Positions 7,501-15,945 of a stretch of 64,000 bases of DNA are shown piece after piece; position 1 is the stretch's first letter; each line of letters opens with the position of its first letter. This stretch comes from Acidobacteriota bacterium (GTDB lineage: Bacteria > Acidobacteriota > Terriglobia > Bryobacterales > Bryobacteraceae): NCBI GenBank assembly GCA_017307505.1, contig JAFKEE010000029.1:62001-126000 (forward strand), read 5' to 3'. Under the pieces are notes generated by a model. The model did no database searches and was not told the DNA's origin. It saw only the letters and a program-made list of their open reading frames with translations. The translations under genes were made by a program, and so were the position numbers.

Positions 7501-9585
7501 ATGCTGGGCCGCATCCTTCTCCTCTCCCTCGTTTCCCTCTGCCTCCTGGCCGAGGACTGGCCGACCTATCACGGTAGCGCCGCCAATACGAAGTACTCCA
7601 CTCTCGACCAGATCAACACAGCCAACGTCAGCCGTCTGAAACTCGCCTGGCGCTACGACACCGGCGATGCCTTCGAAGGCTCCGAGATGCAGTGCAACCC
7701 GATCATCGTCCGCGGAGTCATGTACGTCAGTTCGCCGAAACTGCGCATCCTCGCCCTCGACGCCGCCACCGGCAAGCTCAAGTGGAGCTTCGATCCCAAC
7801 AAGAACAAACCGGTCACCGGCAAAACCCGCAATCGTGGCCTCAACTACTGGGAGAGCGGCTCCGACCACCGCCTCTACTTCTCGTCCAGCAACTGGCTCT
7901 ACGCCCTCAATGCCGACACCGGCCAGCCCGTCCCCTCCTTCGGCACCGCCGGCCGCATCGACCTGCGCCAGAACCTCGGCCGCGACGCCAGCAATCTCTC
8001 CATCACCGTCACCACGCCCGGCGTCATCTACAAAGGGATCCTCGTCATCGGCAGCCTCGTGAGCGAAGGCTTGCCCGCCGCCCCCGGCCACATCCGCGGC
8101 TATGACGTCCGCACCGGCAAACTGCGCTGGATGTTCCGCACCATCCCCTCGCCCTCCGATCCCGCGGCCGCCACTTGGCCCAAGGGCGCCCAGGACTACA
8201 TCGGCGGGGCCAACAGCTGGGCCGGCATCACCATGGACGAAAAACGGGGCATCGTCTATGTCCCCACCGGCTCCGCCGCCTTCGACTTCTACGGAGCCAA
8301 CCGCGCCGGCGACAACCTCTATGCCAACTGCCTGCTCGCCCTGAAAGCCGAGACCGGCGAGAAACTCTGGCACTTCCAGTTCGTCCACCACGACACCTGG
8401 GACCGCGACCTGCCCACCGCGCCAACCCTGGTCACTGTGAATCGCGACGGCAAGCCCGTCGACGCCGTCGCCCAGATCACGAAGTCGGGTTGGATCTGGC
8501 TCTTCGACCGCGTCACCGGCAAGACTCTGTTCCCTTATGAGGAGAAGCCCGTTCCCCCCTCCGACGTTGACGGCGAAGTGTTGGCCAGGACCCAACCGCT
8601 GCCCCTCAAACCGGCCCCCTTCGCCCGGCAGGAGTTCACTGAGGATGAAGTCACCAACCGCACCAAGGAAGCCCACGACGTCGTCCTGGCGCGCCTGAAG
8701 CAGGTTCGCAGCGGACCACAGTTCACGCCCCCCAGCCGCCAGGGCACCGTCATCTTCCCCGGCTTCGATGGCGGCGGCGAATGGGGCGGAGCCGCCTACG
8801 ACCCCCAGACCAACCTGCTCTACATCAACGCCAACGAGATGGCCTGGATCCTCCGCCTCGTCCCCAAGGACGTCGGCAAAACCGCCACGGGCCGCGTCCT
8901 CTACAACCGCAACTGCTCCGGTTGCCACCGCGAGGACCTCGCCGGCAGCCCGCCCGAGTTCCCTTCCCTCCAGAACCTCATCTCTAAACGCAGCGAAGCG
9001 CAGATCTCCCAGATCGTGCACAAGGGCGCTGGTCGCATGCCCGGCTTTGCCCACCTCAAAGAGCCAGCGCTCGACGCCATCATCCGCTACCTGCTCAAGG
9101 GTGAGGACAAAGAAGTGGTTCAGTCCGTTCCAGGGTTACCCTCCCCGATCGACCTCAAGTACACCATGGACGGCTACAACAAGTTCCTCGACCCCGATGG
9201 CTACCCAGCCGTTAAACCGCCCTGGGGCACGCTCAGCGCCGTCAATATCGACACCGGCGAGTATGCCTGGAAGATCCCCTTCGGCGAGTTCCCTGAACTC
9301 GTGGCCCAGGGAGTCCGCAACACCGGCAGCGAAAACTATGGCGGCGCCGTCGTCACCTCCGGAGGCCTCCTCTTCATCGGAGCCACCAACGCCGACAACA
9401 AGTTCCACGCCTATGACAAACGAACCGGAAAGCTACTGTGGGAGTTCACCATGGACGCGGCCGGCAATTCCACGCCCTCCACTTACACGGTGAATGGCAA
9501 ACAATACGTTGTGATGGGCGCGGGCGGAGGCAAGTGGAAAGGCCACTCGGGCGGGTCGTACTACGCCTTTGCCCTGCCGGATTGA
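7501..9585 (+). CDS. PQQ-dependent dehydrogenase with an inserted cytochrome c domain
   Basis: A 694-residue exported quinoprotein. After a hydrophobic N-terminal signal or anchor (LGRILLLSLVSLCLL) comes DWPTYHGSAANTKYSTL, the usual start of membrane glucose/alcohol dehydrogenase-type propellers. W-motif blades follow (DAATGKLKWSF, RTGKLRWMF, ETGEKLWHF). A c-type heme site, CSGCH at residues 472-476, sits in a domain inserted between propeller blades, after which the propeller resumes (PWGTLSAVNIDTGEYAWKIP) and ends near GGGKWKGHSGGSYYAFALP. The expected role is periplasmic oxidation of a sugar or alcohol with electrons passed through the heme to the respiratory chain. An upstream in-frame ATG at 7486 overlaps the -10 box and is disfavoured. 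The substrate is unknown. Confidence 0.85.
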   Translation: MLGRILLLSLVSLCLLAEDWPTYHGSAANTKYSTLDQINTANVSRLKLAWRYDTGDAFEGSEMQCNPIIVRGVMYVSSPKLRILALDAATGKLKWSFDPNKNKPVTGKTRNRGLNYWESGSDHRLYFSSSNWLYALNADTGQPVPSFGTAGRIDLRQNLGRDASNLSITVTTPGVIYKGILVIGSLVSEGLPAAPGHIRGYDVRTGKLRWMFRTIPSPSDPAAATWPKGAQDYIGGANSWAGITMDEKRGIVYVPTGSAAFDFYGANRAGDNLYANCLLALKAETGEKLWHFQFVHHDTWDRDLPTAPTLVTVNRDGKPVDAVAQITKSGWIWLFDRVTGKTLFPYEEKPVPPSDVDGEVLARTQPLPLKPAPFARQEFTEDEVTNRTKEAHDVVLARLKQVRSGPQFTPPSRQGTVIFPGFDGGGEWGGAAYDPQTNLLYINANEMAWILRLVPKDVGKTATGRVLYNRNCSGCHREDLAGSPPEFPSLQNLISKRSEAQISQIVHKGAGRMPGFAHLKEPALDAIIRYLLKGEDKEVVQSVPGLPSPIDLKYTMDGYNKFLDPDGYPAVKPPWGTLSAVNIDTGEYAWKIPFGEFPELVAQGVRNTGSENYGGAVVTSGGLLFIGATNADNKFHAYDKRTGKLLWEFTMDAAGNSTPSTYTVNGKQYVVMGAGGGKWKGHSGGSYYAFALPD

Positions 9586-9602
9586 AGTGATACACTCCGG
9601 CC

Positions 9603-9803
9603 ATGTCTCAGGTAGCCCAGGTTCTTGGCCCAATCATTGGTTTTGCCTACCTCTGCCTGCTGGCATTCCTGATTTGGCGCTTCTACATAATGACCAGGGA
9701 CGTGGCCGACATGAAGCGACTGCTCCAATCGCTGGTGGACGAGCAAAAGAAAAAGGGCGCCACCCCGTTGCCGGAGCAGCGCCCTGATTCGCTCGAAAAT
9801 TAA
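9603..9803 (+). CDS. Small single-pass membrane protein
   Basis: A 66-residue protein with one clear membrane helix (about residues 8-28, LGPIIGFAYLCLLAFLIW) followed by a charged coiled-coil-like tail (TRDVADMKRLLQSLVDEQKKK). It resembles small stator- or scaffold-like membrane proteins but matches nothing I recognise. TACACT at 9591-9596 is a possible -10 element 6 nt before the ATG, which would make the mRNA leaderless. The gene ends directly against the convergent tpiA stop. No function assigned. Confidence 0.6.
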   Translation: MSQVAQVLGPIIGFAYLCLLAFLIWRFYIMTRDVADMKRLLQSLVDEQKKKGATPLPEQRPDSLEN

Positions 9804-10556
9804 CTAGAAGTTCACGACGCCCGCAAAGTCTTCCGCCTTCAGAGAGGCTCCGCCCACCAGCGCGCCGTCGATGTCCGGCTTCGCCATCAGGCCCTTCACG
9901 TTGTCGGGCTTCACACTGCCGCCGTAGAGGATGCGAATCGCGGCCGCTGCCTCGGCGCCGAACTTCGCCGTCACCAGGTCACGGATCGCCTTATGCGTAT
10001 CCTGCGCGATCTCCGGCGTGGCCACCTTGCCGGTGCCGATCGCCCACACAGGCTCGTAGGCAATCACGATCTTGGCGAACTCTTCCGGCGTCAGGCCGGC
10101 GATCCCGCCATTGAACTGCGTCGCCAGCACGTCATTCGTACGGCCGGATTCGCGCTCTTCCAGGCTCTCGCCCACGCAGACCATCGGGATCAACCCGGCT
10201 TCCAGGGCCGCCTTGGTGCGCTTCAGTACCGTCTCGTCGGTCTCGTGGAAAAACTGACGGCGCTCGCTGTGGCCGATGATCACATACGTGCAACCGGCCG
10301 CCTTCAACATGGCCGGCGTAACTTCCGCGGTGAAAGCGCCTTCCTTGTTCTGCCAGTAGCAGTTCTGGCCACCAATACCCACGCGGCTGCCCGCAGCCGC
10401 ATCCACGGCGGCGGCGATGTCGACAAAGGGAGGACAAATCGCGACGTCCGCATGCGTGGACGCAGCCACCAGCGGCAGGAACTTCTCGAAGAATGCTTTC
10501 GTTTCCGCCGGCGTCTTGAACATCTTCCAGTTGCCGGCCATCAAAGGAGTGCGCAT
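9804..10556 (-). CDS. tpiA: Triose-phosphate isomerase
   Basis: A 250-residue glycolytic/gluconeogenic enzyme interconverting dihydroxyacetone phosphate and glyceraldehyde-3-phosphate. All signature elements are intact: GNWKMFK with Asn9 and Lys11, the electrophilic His96 in IIGHSERRQ, the catalytic Glu168 in AYEPVWAIGTGK, and the phosphate-binding YGGSVKPDN near residue 211. The length is standard. The start is the ATG at 10556, with TAAAAT 6 nt upstream and no Shine-Dalgarno sequence, suggesting a leaderless transcript. The gene is separated from the S41 protease gene behind it by a strong GC hairpin, so it forms its own transcription unit rather than the usual gapA-pgk-tpiA cluster. Confidence 0.97.
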   Translation of the reverse strand: MRTPLMAGNWKMFKTPAETKAFFEKFLPLVAASTHADVAICPPFVDIAAAVDAAAGSRVGIGGQNCYWQNKEGAFTAEVTPAMLKAAGCTYVIIGHSERRQFFHETDETVLKRTKAALEAGLIPMVCVGESLEERESGRTNDVLATQFNGGIAGLTPEEFAKIVIAYEPVWAIGTGKVATPEIAQDTHKAIRDLVTAKFGAEAAAAIRILYGGSVKPDNVKGLMAKPDIDGALVGGASLKAEDFAGVVNF

Positions 10557-10562
10557 GGTTCT

Positions 10563-10568
10563 ATTTTA
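10563..10568 (-). promoter_or_regulatory. Probable -10 element of tpiA
   Basis: On the minus strand this reads TAAAAT, and only six bases separate it from the tpiA ATG. Transcription would start at or within a base or two of the start codon. No recognisable -35 TTGACA is present at the standard distance. Confidence 0.45.
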
Positions 10569-10597
10569 GCCTGTTTCCGGACCACTCAGTCTGAATC

Positions 10598-10623
10598 GGG
10601 GCGGGCGGATCACCACCCGCCCC
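10598..10623 (-). terminator. GC-rich hairpin after the S41 protease gene
   Basis: Perfect 8-bp arms GGGGCGGG (10598-10605) and CCCGCCCC (10616-10623), extended by GG/CC after one mismatch, with an ATCA loop. It lies 11 bp past the stop of the minus-strand protease gene and before the tpiA promoter in the same direction. There is no U-tract, so it may act by pausing, Rho or RNA stability. Confidence 0.5.
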
Positions 10624-10634
10624 ATTCCAACCGC

Positions 10635-12473
10635 TTACGGCTTGCTCTGCGCGATCATGTCCACAATCGTCGACGTGAACGCATCGACGAACGGGCCGCC
10701 AAACGTATCGAAGTTCTCACGGGTCATGTAATCCACCAGGATGTCGGGATACACTCCGACGTTCTCCATGTGGTTGGCCGGCGGGAAGTTCGGCGTCGAG
10801 ACCAGGTTCGCGCGGGTCACAAAGGTGCGGGTCACCCGTGCGATGCCTTCCGAATACGTGGTCGCATTGTATGCCCCGGGATTGCCGCCCCCGCCATCCG
10901 TCCTCATTCCAAGGACTTTGGCCCGGCCCGCATCCTGCAGCATCATCGTGAACGCCTCGCCGGACGAGAGCGTGAACTCATCCGTCAGCACCAGGATCGG
11001 CTTGTCATAGGCCGCCACGGCGCCCGTGGTGTCTACCGCCGGAGCGATGTTCTCGAACGTGTAACCGCAAACCGGCAGCGAACCCGTCCGTCCGCGATTC
11101 TCGCTCAACGCCTGCTTTACCTCATTCAGGTAAGCCTGATACAGGTCCTGGACCCATTGGGGAGCGTTGGCGTTTTTCGCCGACGTCAGGCTGCCGGAGA
11201 AGAAATTAACCCAGGTCTGCGTGGCCCGCATCTCGTAAGCAACACCGCGGAAAGGTTTGGTAAAAAGATACTGCTCCAGTGCCTGGGTGTAGCAGAGGCT
11301 GCCGCCGCCGTTGTTCATTACATCAATGACCAGACCATCCGTGTTCGCTTTGAGATAAGCGATCTCTGAAGCAAACTGCTTCAGGGCATTTGTCGAATTG
11401 GCCGGCGACATGCTCGGAATCCGGATAAAGCCGACATTGTAAGTACCGGCCTTGAAAGTGCCCGTCAGAAACTCGTCGGCCGATCCAAAGCCCAGACGGA
11501 TTTTGAAGTTGGCGGGCGGATCGAAAACCGGATAGAAGAAGCCGAACCCGGCCGCATCCTGCTTCGTCTGAACACCCGACATCGTTTGCAGTTCCTGGTA
11601 GGGGCGCATATATTCCGGCACGGCTTCAATCTCGGGCACCGTCCGCTCACGCAGGATCCCGCGGTTGAACCGCGCCAACTGCAGCGCGCCGCGCTGCTCG
11701 TTCAGCGGATTCCGGCGTTCCATCCGCGACAGTTGACGATCCGGCAGCATTCTGCGCAGGTCGTCTGCTGACTTGGGATTCTTGACGGAGCTCAGATCAA
11801 ACCCGGGCACCGGCCCGACCTTGATCATCGGCGTTCCGCTCTTCACCCACGGCACCGTATAGCTGGCTTCCACTCCATTTACGTCGCGGGTGACGATCAC
11901 GGCCGAATCGCCGACCAGACCCGCGATCGGCATGAACGACTGGTACCGGTAAGTCAGCGAATCGGCCGCCAGCCGGCGCCGGGTGCTCGGGTTGCCCATC
12001 CCGTTCGCGGAATAGGGGATGAACTGCTGAATCAGATCTTCTACCGGAATGCCGTCCACGGAAACCAGTTCGTCGCCGATATTGATCGGAAACAGGCGGC
12101 GAGGCAAGGCGGTGCGGTCCACGCCTTCCACCAGAACTTTTCCGTCATAGATGTCCACCACGATCCGCATATCCGCGACGAAGTCCGAGGCGATATAGAA
12201 TTCGTCGTGGCTGTCCTGCAGGCTCGCTACATAGCGCACACAGAGATCCAGGAACTCAATGTCACTCTTTGAATTCTTGACCTTCTCCACCCACGGTTTG
12301 ACGTTGTAAAGGTCAAAGCCGATGACATCGCGCTTCCATTCATACGGGGCGTAGTTTTTTGCATACAAACCCGCCAGTTGTAGAAAGTCCGACACCTTCT
12401 GATCCGTCGTCAGTTGGCCGAAGCAAGCTGGCGCGAGACACAACAGGAACACCGCGGCATTTCTTAAAAGCAT
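10635..12473 (-). CDS. S41-family (C-terminal processing type) serine peptidase, exported
   Basis: A 612-residue exported protein: signal peptide LLRNAAVFLLCLAPACFGQ, then a variable N-terminal part that includes a PDZ-like stretch (INIGDELVSVDGIPVEDLIQQF). The C-terminal S41 core contains DGLVIDVMNNGGGSLCYTQALEQYL and the serine region TDEFTLSSGEAFTMMLQDAGRAKVLG. Family members use a Ser-Lys dyad; the serine is in the LSSGEAF segment. It is larger than typical CtpA and resembles the tricorn-like/S41 proteins abundant in Acidobacteria. Upstream (12474-12588) is a 115-bp spacer shared with the divergent sulfatase gene. Likely role: periplasmic protein or peptide processing. Confidence 0.85.
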   Translation of the reverse strand: MLLRNAAVFLLCLAPACFGQLTTDQKVSDFLQLAGLYAKNYAPYEWKRDVIGFDLYNVKPWVEKVKNSKSDIEFLDLCVRYVASLQDSHDEFYIASDFVADMRIVVDIYDGKVLVEGVDRTALPRRLFPINIGDELVSVDGIPVEDLIQQFIPYSANGMGNPSTRRRLAADSLTYRYQSFMPIAGLVGDSAVIVTRDVNGVEASYTVPWVKSGTPMIKVGPVPGFDLSSVKNPKSADDLRRMLPDRQLSRMERRNPLNEQRGALQLARFNRGILRERTVPEIEAVPEYMRPYQELQTMSGVQTKQDAAGFGFFYPVFDPPANFKIRLGFGSADEFLTGTFKAGTYNVGFIRIPSMSPANSTNALKQFASEIAYLKANTDGLVIDVMNNGGGSLCYTQALEQYLFTKPFRGVAYEMRATQTWVNFFSGSLTSAKNANAPQWVQDLYQAYLNEVKQALSENRGRTGSLPVCGYTFENIAPAVDTTGAVAAYDKPILVLTDEFTLSSGEAFTMMLQDAGRAKVLGMRTDGGGGNPGAYNATTYSEGIARVTRTFVTRANLVSTPNFPPANHMENVGVYPDILVDYMTRENFDTFGGPFVDAFTSTIVDMIAQSKP

Positions 12474-12570
12474 TCGTTCACCCTTTGTGGTTATTTACAA
12501 AATCACTACTCAGCAGACCCGGTCATTGGCAATAATAACCCGTTCCGCAAGCTGGTGCTGGACGCTGTGA

Positions 12571-12576
12571 TATGCT
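12571..12576 (+). promoter_or_regulatory. Possible -10 element of the sulfatase gene
   Basis: TATGCT preceded by TGTGA, 12 nt before the ATG at 12589. The intervening sequence is CCCACCACCACC, with no Shine-Dalgarno site, matching the short-leader pattern seen elsewhere in the window. Confidence 0.35.
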
Positions 12577-12588
12577 CCCACCACCACC

Positions 12589-14040
12589 ATGCTGCGCCGA
12601 TCTTTCCTGCAGGCACTGCCAGCCGCTGCCTGGGCCGCGCAACACAGCGCGCCCCGTCCCAACATCCTGTATGTGCTCGCCGACGACCTGGGCTGGGGCG
12701 ACCTCACCTGCTACAATCCCGAGTCGAAGATCCCCACTCCGAACCTCGACCGGCTCGCAACGCAGGGCGTCCGCTTCACAGACATGCATTCGCCCTCCTC
12801 CGTGTGCACGCCTACCCGCTACGGCATCCTCACGGGCCGCTATTGCTGGCGCTCGTCGCTCAAGTCCGGAGTCCTCCAGGGCTACTCCCCCAATCTCATC
12901 GAGCCCGGCCGGCCCACTGTCGCTTCCCTGTTAAAGAACGCCGGCTACAATACAGCCGCCTTCGGCAAATGGCACCTCGGCCTGGGCACGGCCGCGAAAA
13001 CCGACTATTCGAAGCCCCTGCACCCCTGCCCCGTCGATCACGGCTTCGAGACCTTTTACGGGATCCCGGCCTCGCTGGATATGCCACCCTATCTCTGGGT
13101 CGACCAGGATCACGCCGCGGAACCGCCCTCCTCCGAAACTCCGGGCGACACCGGCTTCGGCGGCTCTCAGGGCCGCTTCTACCGCGGCGGAGCCATCTCG
13201 CCGTCCTTCAAGATCGATGAGGTCCTGCCCACCATCACCCGCAAAGCCGAAGAGTTCCTCCGGGCCCGCCGCACGGCCGCCAATCCGTTCTTTCTCTACG
13301 TGCCCCTCACCGCCCCGCACACTCCGTGGGCGCCTCTGCCCGAACAGAAAGGCAAATCCCGCGCCGGACTCTATGGCGACTTCGTTACCCAGGTGGACGA
13401 CTCTGTAGGCCGCATCCTCGCAGCCCTCGAACAGTCGGGCCGTGCCGCCAATACGCTGGTCCTCTTCGCCAGCGACAACGGAGCCTATTGGAAGCCCGCC
13501 AACATCGAGGAGACCGGCCACCGCGCCAACGCCAACTGGCGCGGCATGAAAGCCGACATCTACGACGGCGGCCACCGCATTCCGTTCCTGGCTCGCTGGC
13601 CCGGACATATCACTCCCGGGGGCATCTCACCACAGCTCGGCTGCCTCACTGACCTGTGCGCCACGGCAGCCGAAGTGGCCGGCATCGGTCTGCCGCGTGA
13701 TTCCGCGGAAGACAGCTTCTCCCTCGCCCCGGCCCTATTCGGCACGCGGCCCGTCACCGCCATTCGCGACACCGTGATCCATCACTCTGCCCAGGGACTC
13801 TTCGCCGTCCGCCGCGGACCGTGGAAACTGGCCCTGGGCCGCGGCTCCGGCGGCTTCACCCAGCCCGCCGCCATCACACCGGCCCAGGGTGAACCCCAGG
13901 GCGAGCTCTATAACATGGCCGACGATCCCCGGGAGACACGCAATCTCTGGGCCGACAAACCCGACGTCGTGAGATCGCTCACGGCGCTGCTGGACCAGTA
14001 CCGCAGCGATGGCCGCAGCCGGCCGGTTCTGACGCGCTGA
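12589..14040 (+). CDS. Exported type I sulfatase (arylsulfatase family)
   Basis: A 483-residue enzyme with an RRSFLQ-type signal peptide. The metal-binding Asp pair is at residues 32-33 (LADDLGWGD). The formylglycine signature CTPTR is at residues 73-77 and continues YGILTGR; FGKWHLG, VPLTAPHTPW and FASDNGAY are the other family blocks. The cysteine requires conversion to formylglycine by a maturase (FGE or anSME) that is not encoded in this window. It should remove sulfate esters from a glycan or small molecule in the periplasm or outside the cell. It is followed after 27 bp by a GntP permease gene that probably has its own -10 box. Given the GH95 and other glycosidases nearby, sulfated polysaccharides such as fucans are a reasonable but unproven substrate. 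Confidence 0.9.
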   Translation: MLRRSFLQALPAAAWAAQHSAPRPNILYVLADDLGWGDLTCYNPESKIPTPNLDRLATQGVRFTDMHSPSSVCTPTRYGILTGRYCWRSSLKSGVLQGYSPNLIEPGRPTVASLLKNAGYNTAAFGKWHLGLGTAAKTDYSKPLHPCPVDHGFETFYGIPASLDMPPYLWVDQDHAAEPPSSETPGDTGFGGSQGRFYRGGAISPSFKIDEVLPTITRKAEEFLRARRTAANPFFLYVPLTAPHTPWAPLPEQKGKSRAGLYGDFVTQVDDSVGRILAALEQSGRAANTLVLFASDNGAYWKPANIEETGHRANANWRGMKADIYDGGHRIPFLARWPGHITPGGISPQLGCLTDLCATAAEVAGIGLPRDSAEDSFSLAPALFGTRPVTAIRDTVIHHSAQGLFAVRRGPWKLALGRGSGGFTQPAAITPAQGEPQGELYNMADDPRETRNLWADKPDVVRSLTALLDQYRSDGRSRPVLTR

Positions 14041-14053
14041 CCCGCATGCGTAA

Positions 14054-14059
14054 TAGAAT
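14054..14059 (+). promoter_or_regulatory. Probable -10 element of the GntP permease gene
   Basis: TAGAAT ends 8 nt before the ATG at 14068, in the 27-bp gap after the sulfatase stop. The predicted transcript would start within one or two bases of the ATG (leaderless), with no Shine-Dalgarno sequence. Confidence 0.4.
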
Positions 14060-14067
14060 GGCTGCTC

Positions 14068-15402
14068 ATGCCTAACGGCAACACGCTCGTCCTTTATACG
14101 CTCTGCTCCATCGGACTCCTGCTGGTCCTCATCCTCTGGGCCCGCTTGCACGCCTTCCTCGCGCTGATGATCACGAGCATGGCACTCGGGGTGGCCTGCG
14201 GCATGAAACCGGTCCAACTCCTCAAGTCCATTCAGAACGGCTTCGGGGAGGCGTTGGGGTTCATCGCCGTCGTCGTAGCGCTGGGCGCTATGATCGGCCG
14301 GTTTCTCGAATACTCCGGCGGCGGACGCGCTCTGGCCGATTGGGTGCTGTCCTGCTTCGGACCGCGCAACGCCACCTGGGCCGTCCTGCTCTCGTCATTC
14401 CTCATCGGTCTGCCCATCTTCTTTGAGGTGGGCTTCATCATCCTTGTGCCGCTGGTCTACAGCCTGGTGCGGGAGTCGAAGAAGTCACTCCTCTATTACG
14501 GCCTGCCTCTCGCCGCGGCCCTGACAGTCACTCACGCCATGGTTCCACCGCACCCGGCGCCGGCCGCCGCTGCTCAACTGCTGGGCGCCGATCTTGGCAA
14601 GACCATCCTCTTCAGCATCGTGGTTTCGATCCCCATGGCCATCTCCGGCGGCATCTTCTACGGCCGCTGGATCTCCGCACGGCTCTTCATCCCTGTACCC
14701 GAACGCGCCGCCAAGGTAGTGGAGTGCTCCAACCGCCCCTCTCCGCCGGTGCCCCTCGTCATCCTGCTGTTGCTGTTGCCGGTCCTCCTGATCTTCGCCG
14801 CCACGCTGTGCAATACGTATGCGCTCCCCGGCAAGGAAGTCTTCGCCTTCTTCGGGCACCCCTTCACCGCACTAACGATCACAGCCCTGGCGGCCATGTT
14901 CTTCCTCGGCTTCCGCTGCGGGCTCAACCGCGCCGACATCGCCCGCATGGCCAACGACTCCATGGCCCCCATCGGAGCCCTGCTCGCGATCATGGGCGGC
15001 GGCGGCGCCTTCAAGCAGGTGATTGTGGATTCGGGCGTTGGACCTTACGCCGGCAAGATGTTGGCGGACTCAAACATGTCTCCGCTGGTCCTGGCCTATC
15101 TCGTGGCAGCGGCGATGCGCGTGGCACAGGGCTCCGCCACCGTGGCCATCATCACAGCCGCGGGCATCGTCGCACCCCTGGTGAAAGGCATTCCTGGCTA
15201 CACGCCGGAGATGATCGTCCTGGCCCTCTGCTGCGGAGGCACCATCCTGTCGCACGTCAACGATGCCGGCTTCTGGCTGGTCAACCAGTCCCTGGAGATG
15301 ACCGTCCCCCAGACCCTTCGTTCCTGGACAGCCATGAAGGTAATCACATCCTTCGTGGGCCTGGCCATTGTCCTCCTGGCACAGGCAATCTTCTTCCACT
15401 AA
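14068..15402 (+). CDS. GntP-family proton symporter (gluconate-type permease)
   Basis: A 444-residue, highly hydrophobic inner-membrane protein with about 12-14 membrane helices. Family blocks visible are LIGLPIFFEVGFIILVPLVYSL, LTVTHAMVPPHPAPAAAAQLLGADLG, the glycine-rich LAIMGGGGAFKQVIVDSGVG, and SATVAIITAAGIVAP followed by HVNDAGFWLVNQ. GntP members import gluconate, idonate, fructuronate or related sugar acids with protons. In this window the partner enzymes could be the uronate genes at 4-7 kb, but they are not adjacent. The length is normal. Downstream there is a perfect hairpin before the convergent bacilliredoxin gene. Confidence 0.88.
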   Translation: MPNGNTLVLYTLCSIGLLLVLILWARLHAFLALMITSMALGVACGMKPVQLLKSIQNGFGEALGFIAVVVALGAMIGRFLEYSGGGRALADWVLSCFGPRNATWAVLLSSFLIGLPIFFEVGFIILVPLVYSLVRESKKSLLYYGLPLAAALTVTHAMVPPHPAPAAAAQLLGADLGKTILFSIVVSIPMAISGGIFYGRWISARLFIPVPERAAKVVECSNRPSPPVPLVILLLLLPVLLIFAATLCNTYALPGKEVFAFFGHPFTALTITALAAMFFLGFRCGLNRADIARMANDSMAPIGALLAIMGGGGAFKQVIVDSGVGPYAGKMLADSNMSPLVLAYLVAAAMRVAQGSATVAIITAAGIVAPLVKGIPGYTPEMIVLALCCGGTILSHVNDAGFWLVNQSLEMTVPQTLRSWTAMKVITSFVGLAIVLLAQAIFFH

Positions 15403-15407
15403 ACAGC

Positions 15408-15436
15408 AGTGGCGCCAGAACGAATCCGGCGCCACT
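15408..15436. terminator. Perfect inverted repeat between convergent genes
   Basis: AGTGGCGCC (15408-15416) and GGCGCCACT (15428-15436) form a 9-bp stem with an 11-nt loop, starting 6 bp after the GntP stop. No U-tract follows on either strand. Its place between convergent genes suggests a bidirectional transcription end or mRNA 3' stabiliser. Confidence 0.5.
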
Positions 15437-15458
15437 ATCCAGCAAGTCCCAGGGGTAA

Positions 15459-15486
15459 AGCTGACAGCTGAAAGCTGAGAGCTGAC
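15459..15486. repeat. Four tandem copies of a 7-bp unit AGCTGAN
   Basis: Units AGCTGAC, AGCTGAA, AGCTGAG and AGCTGAC run head to tail with only the seventh base varying. The array ends 6 bp before the stop codon of the minus-strand bacilliredoxin gene. Such heptad repeats are a kind of simple-sequence element scattered between genes in some genomes. Confidence 0.8.
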
Positions 15487-15492
15487 CGCTAT

Positions 15493-15924
15493 TCAGGCCG
15501 TTGTCTTCGAACAGAACCGGTCAAACGCTTCCACCAGGATCTTCGCGATCTCCGGAGCCTGGCGGCTCTCGATCTCAAAGCGGTGCAGCGCCCACACCAA
15601 CTGGCCGTCACGAAACAAAGCCATCGACGGTGACGACGGCGGAATCCCCTTCAGGTGCTTCTCGCGCAGCGAGGCCGTAGCCGCTACGTCCGCACCCGCA
15701 AACACAGTGGCCGCCACGTCGGGGCGGTTCGCATGCTGGAGCGCCATGCCGATGGCCGGACGAGCCTTGCCGGCAGCGCAGCCGCACACCGAATTGGTGA
15801 TCATCAACACAGTACCCGGCGTGGCCACGGTTTCATCCACCGCTTCGGGCGTCCGCGTTTCCACCACACCAAACTTCGTCAGATCTTCCCGCATGGGAAT
15901 GATCAATGGCTCTGGATAAGGCAT
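15493..15924 (-). CDS. Bacilliredoxin, BrxA/BrxB (YphP/YqiW) family
   Basis: A 143-residue cytosolic protein with the family's CGC active site: NSVCGCAAG, Cys47 and Cys49. The N-terminus PYPEPLIIPMREDL and the segment HLKGIPPSSPSMALFRDGQLV are typical. In Firmicutes these proteins remove bacillithiol from protein cysteines; in Acidobacteria, where bacillithiol-like thiols are also reported, a similar thiol-disulfide exchange role is expected. It stands alone, with the GH95 gene 21 bp behind it on the same strand but starting far upstream. The full-length fold and catalytic residues are intact. Confidence 0.9.
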   Translation of the reverse strand: MPYPEPLIIPMREDLTKFGVVETRTPEAVDETVATPGTVLMITNSVCGCAAGKARPAIGMALQHANRPDVAATVFAGADVAATASLREKHLKGIPPSSPSMALFRDGQLVWALHRFEIESRQAPEIAKILVEAFDRFCSKTTA

Positions 15925-15945
15925 GCTTCTAGAATCTCACGAATC

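Noticed and set aside
7195-9054. 619-codon minus-strand open frame opposite the PQQ dehydrogenase gene
   Set aside because: The plus strand carries W-motif blades and a CxxCH heme site; the antisense frame has no domain and biased composition.
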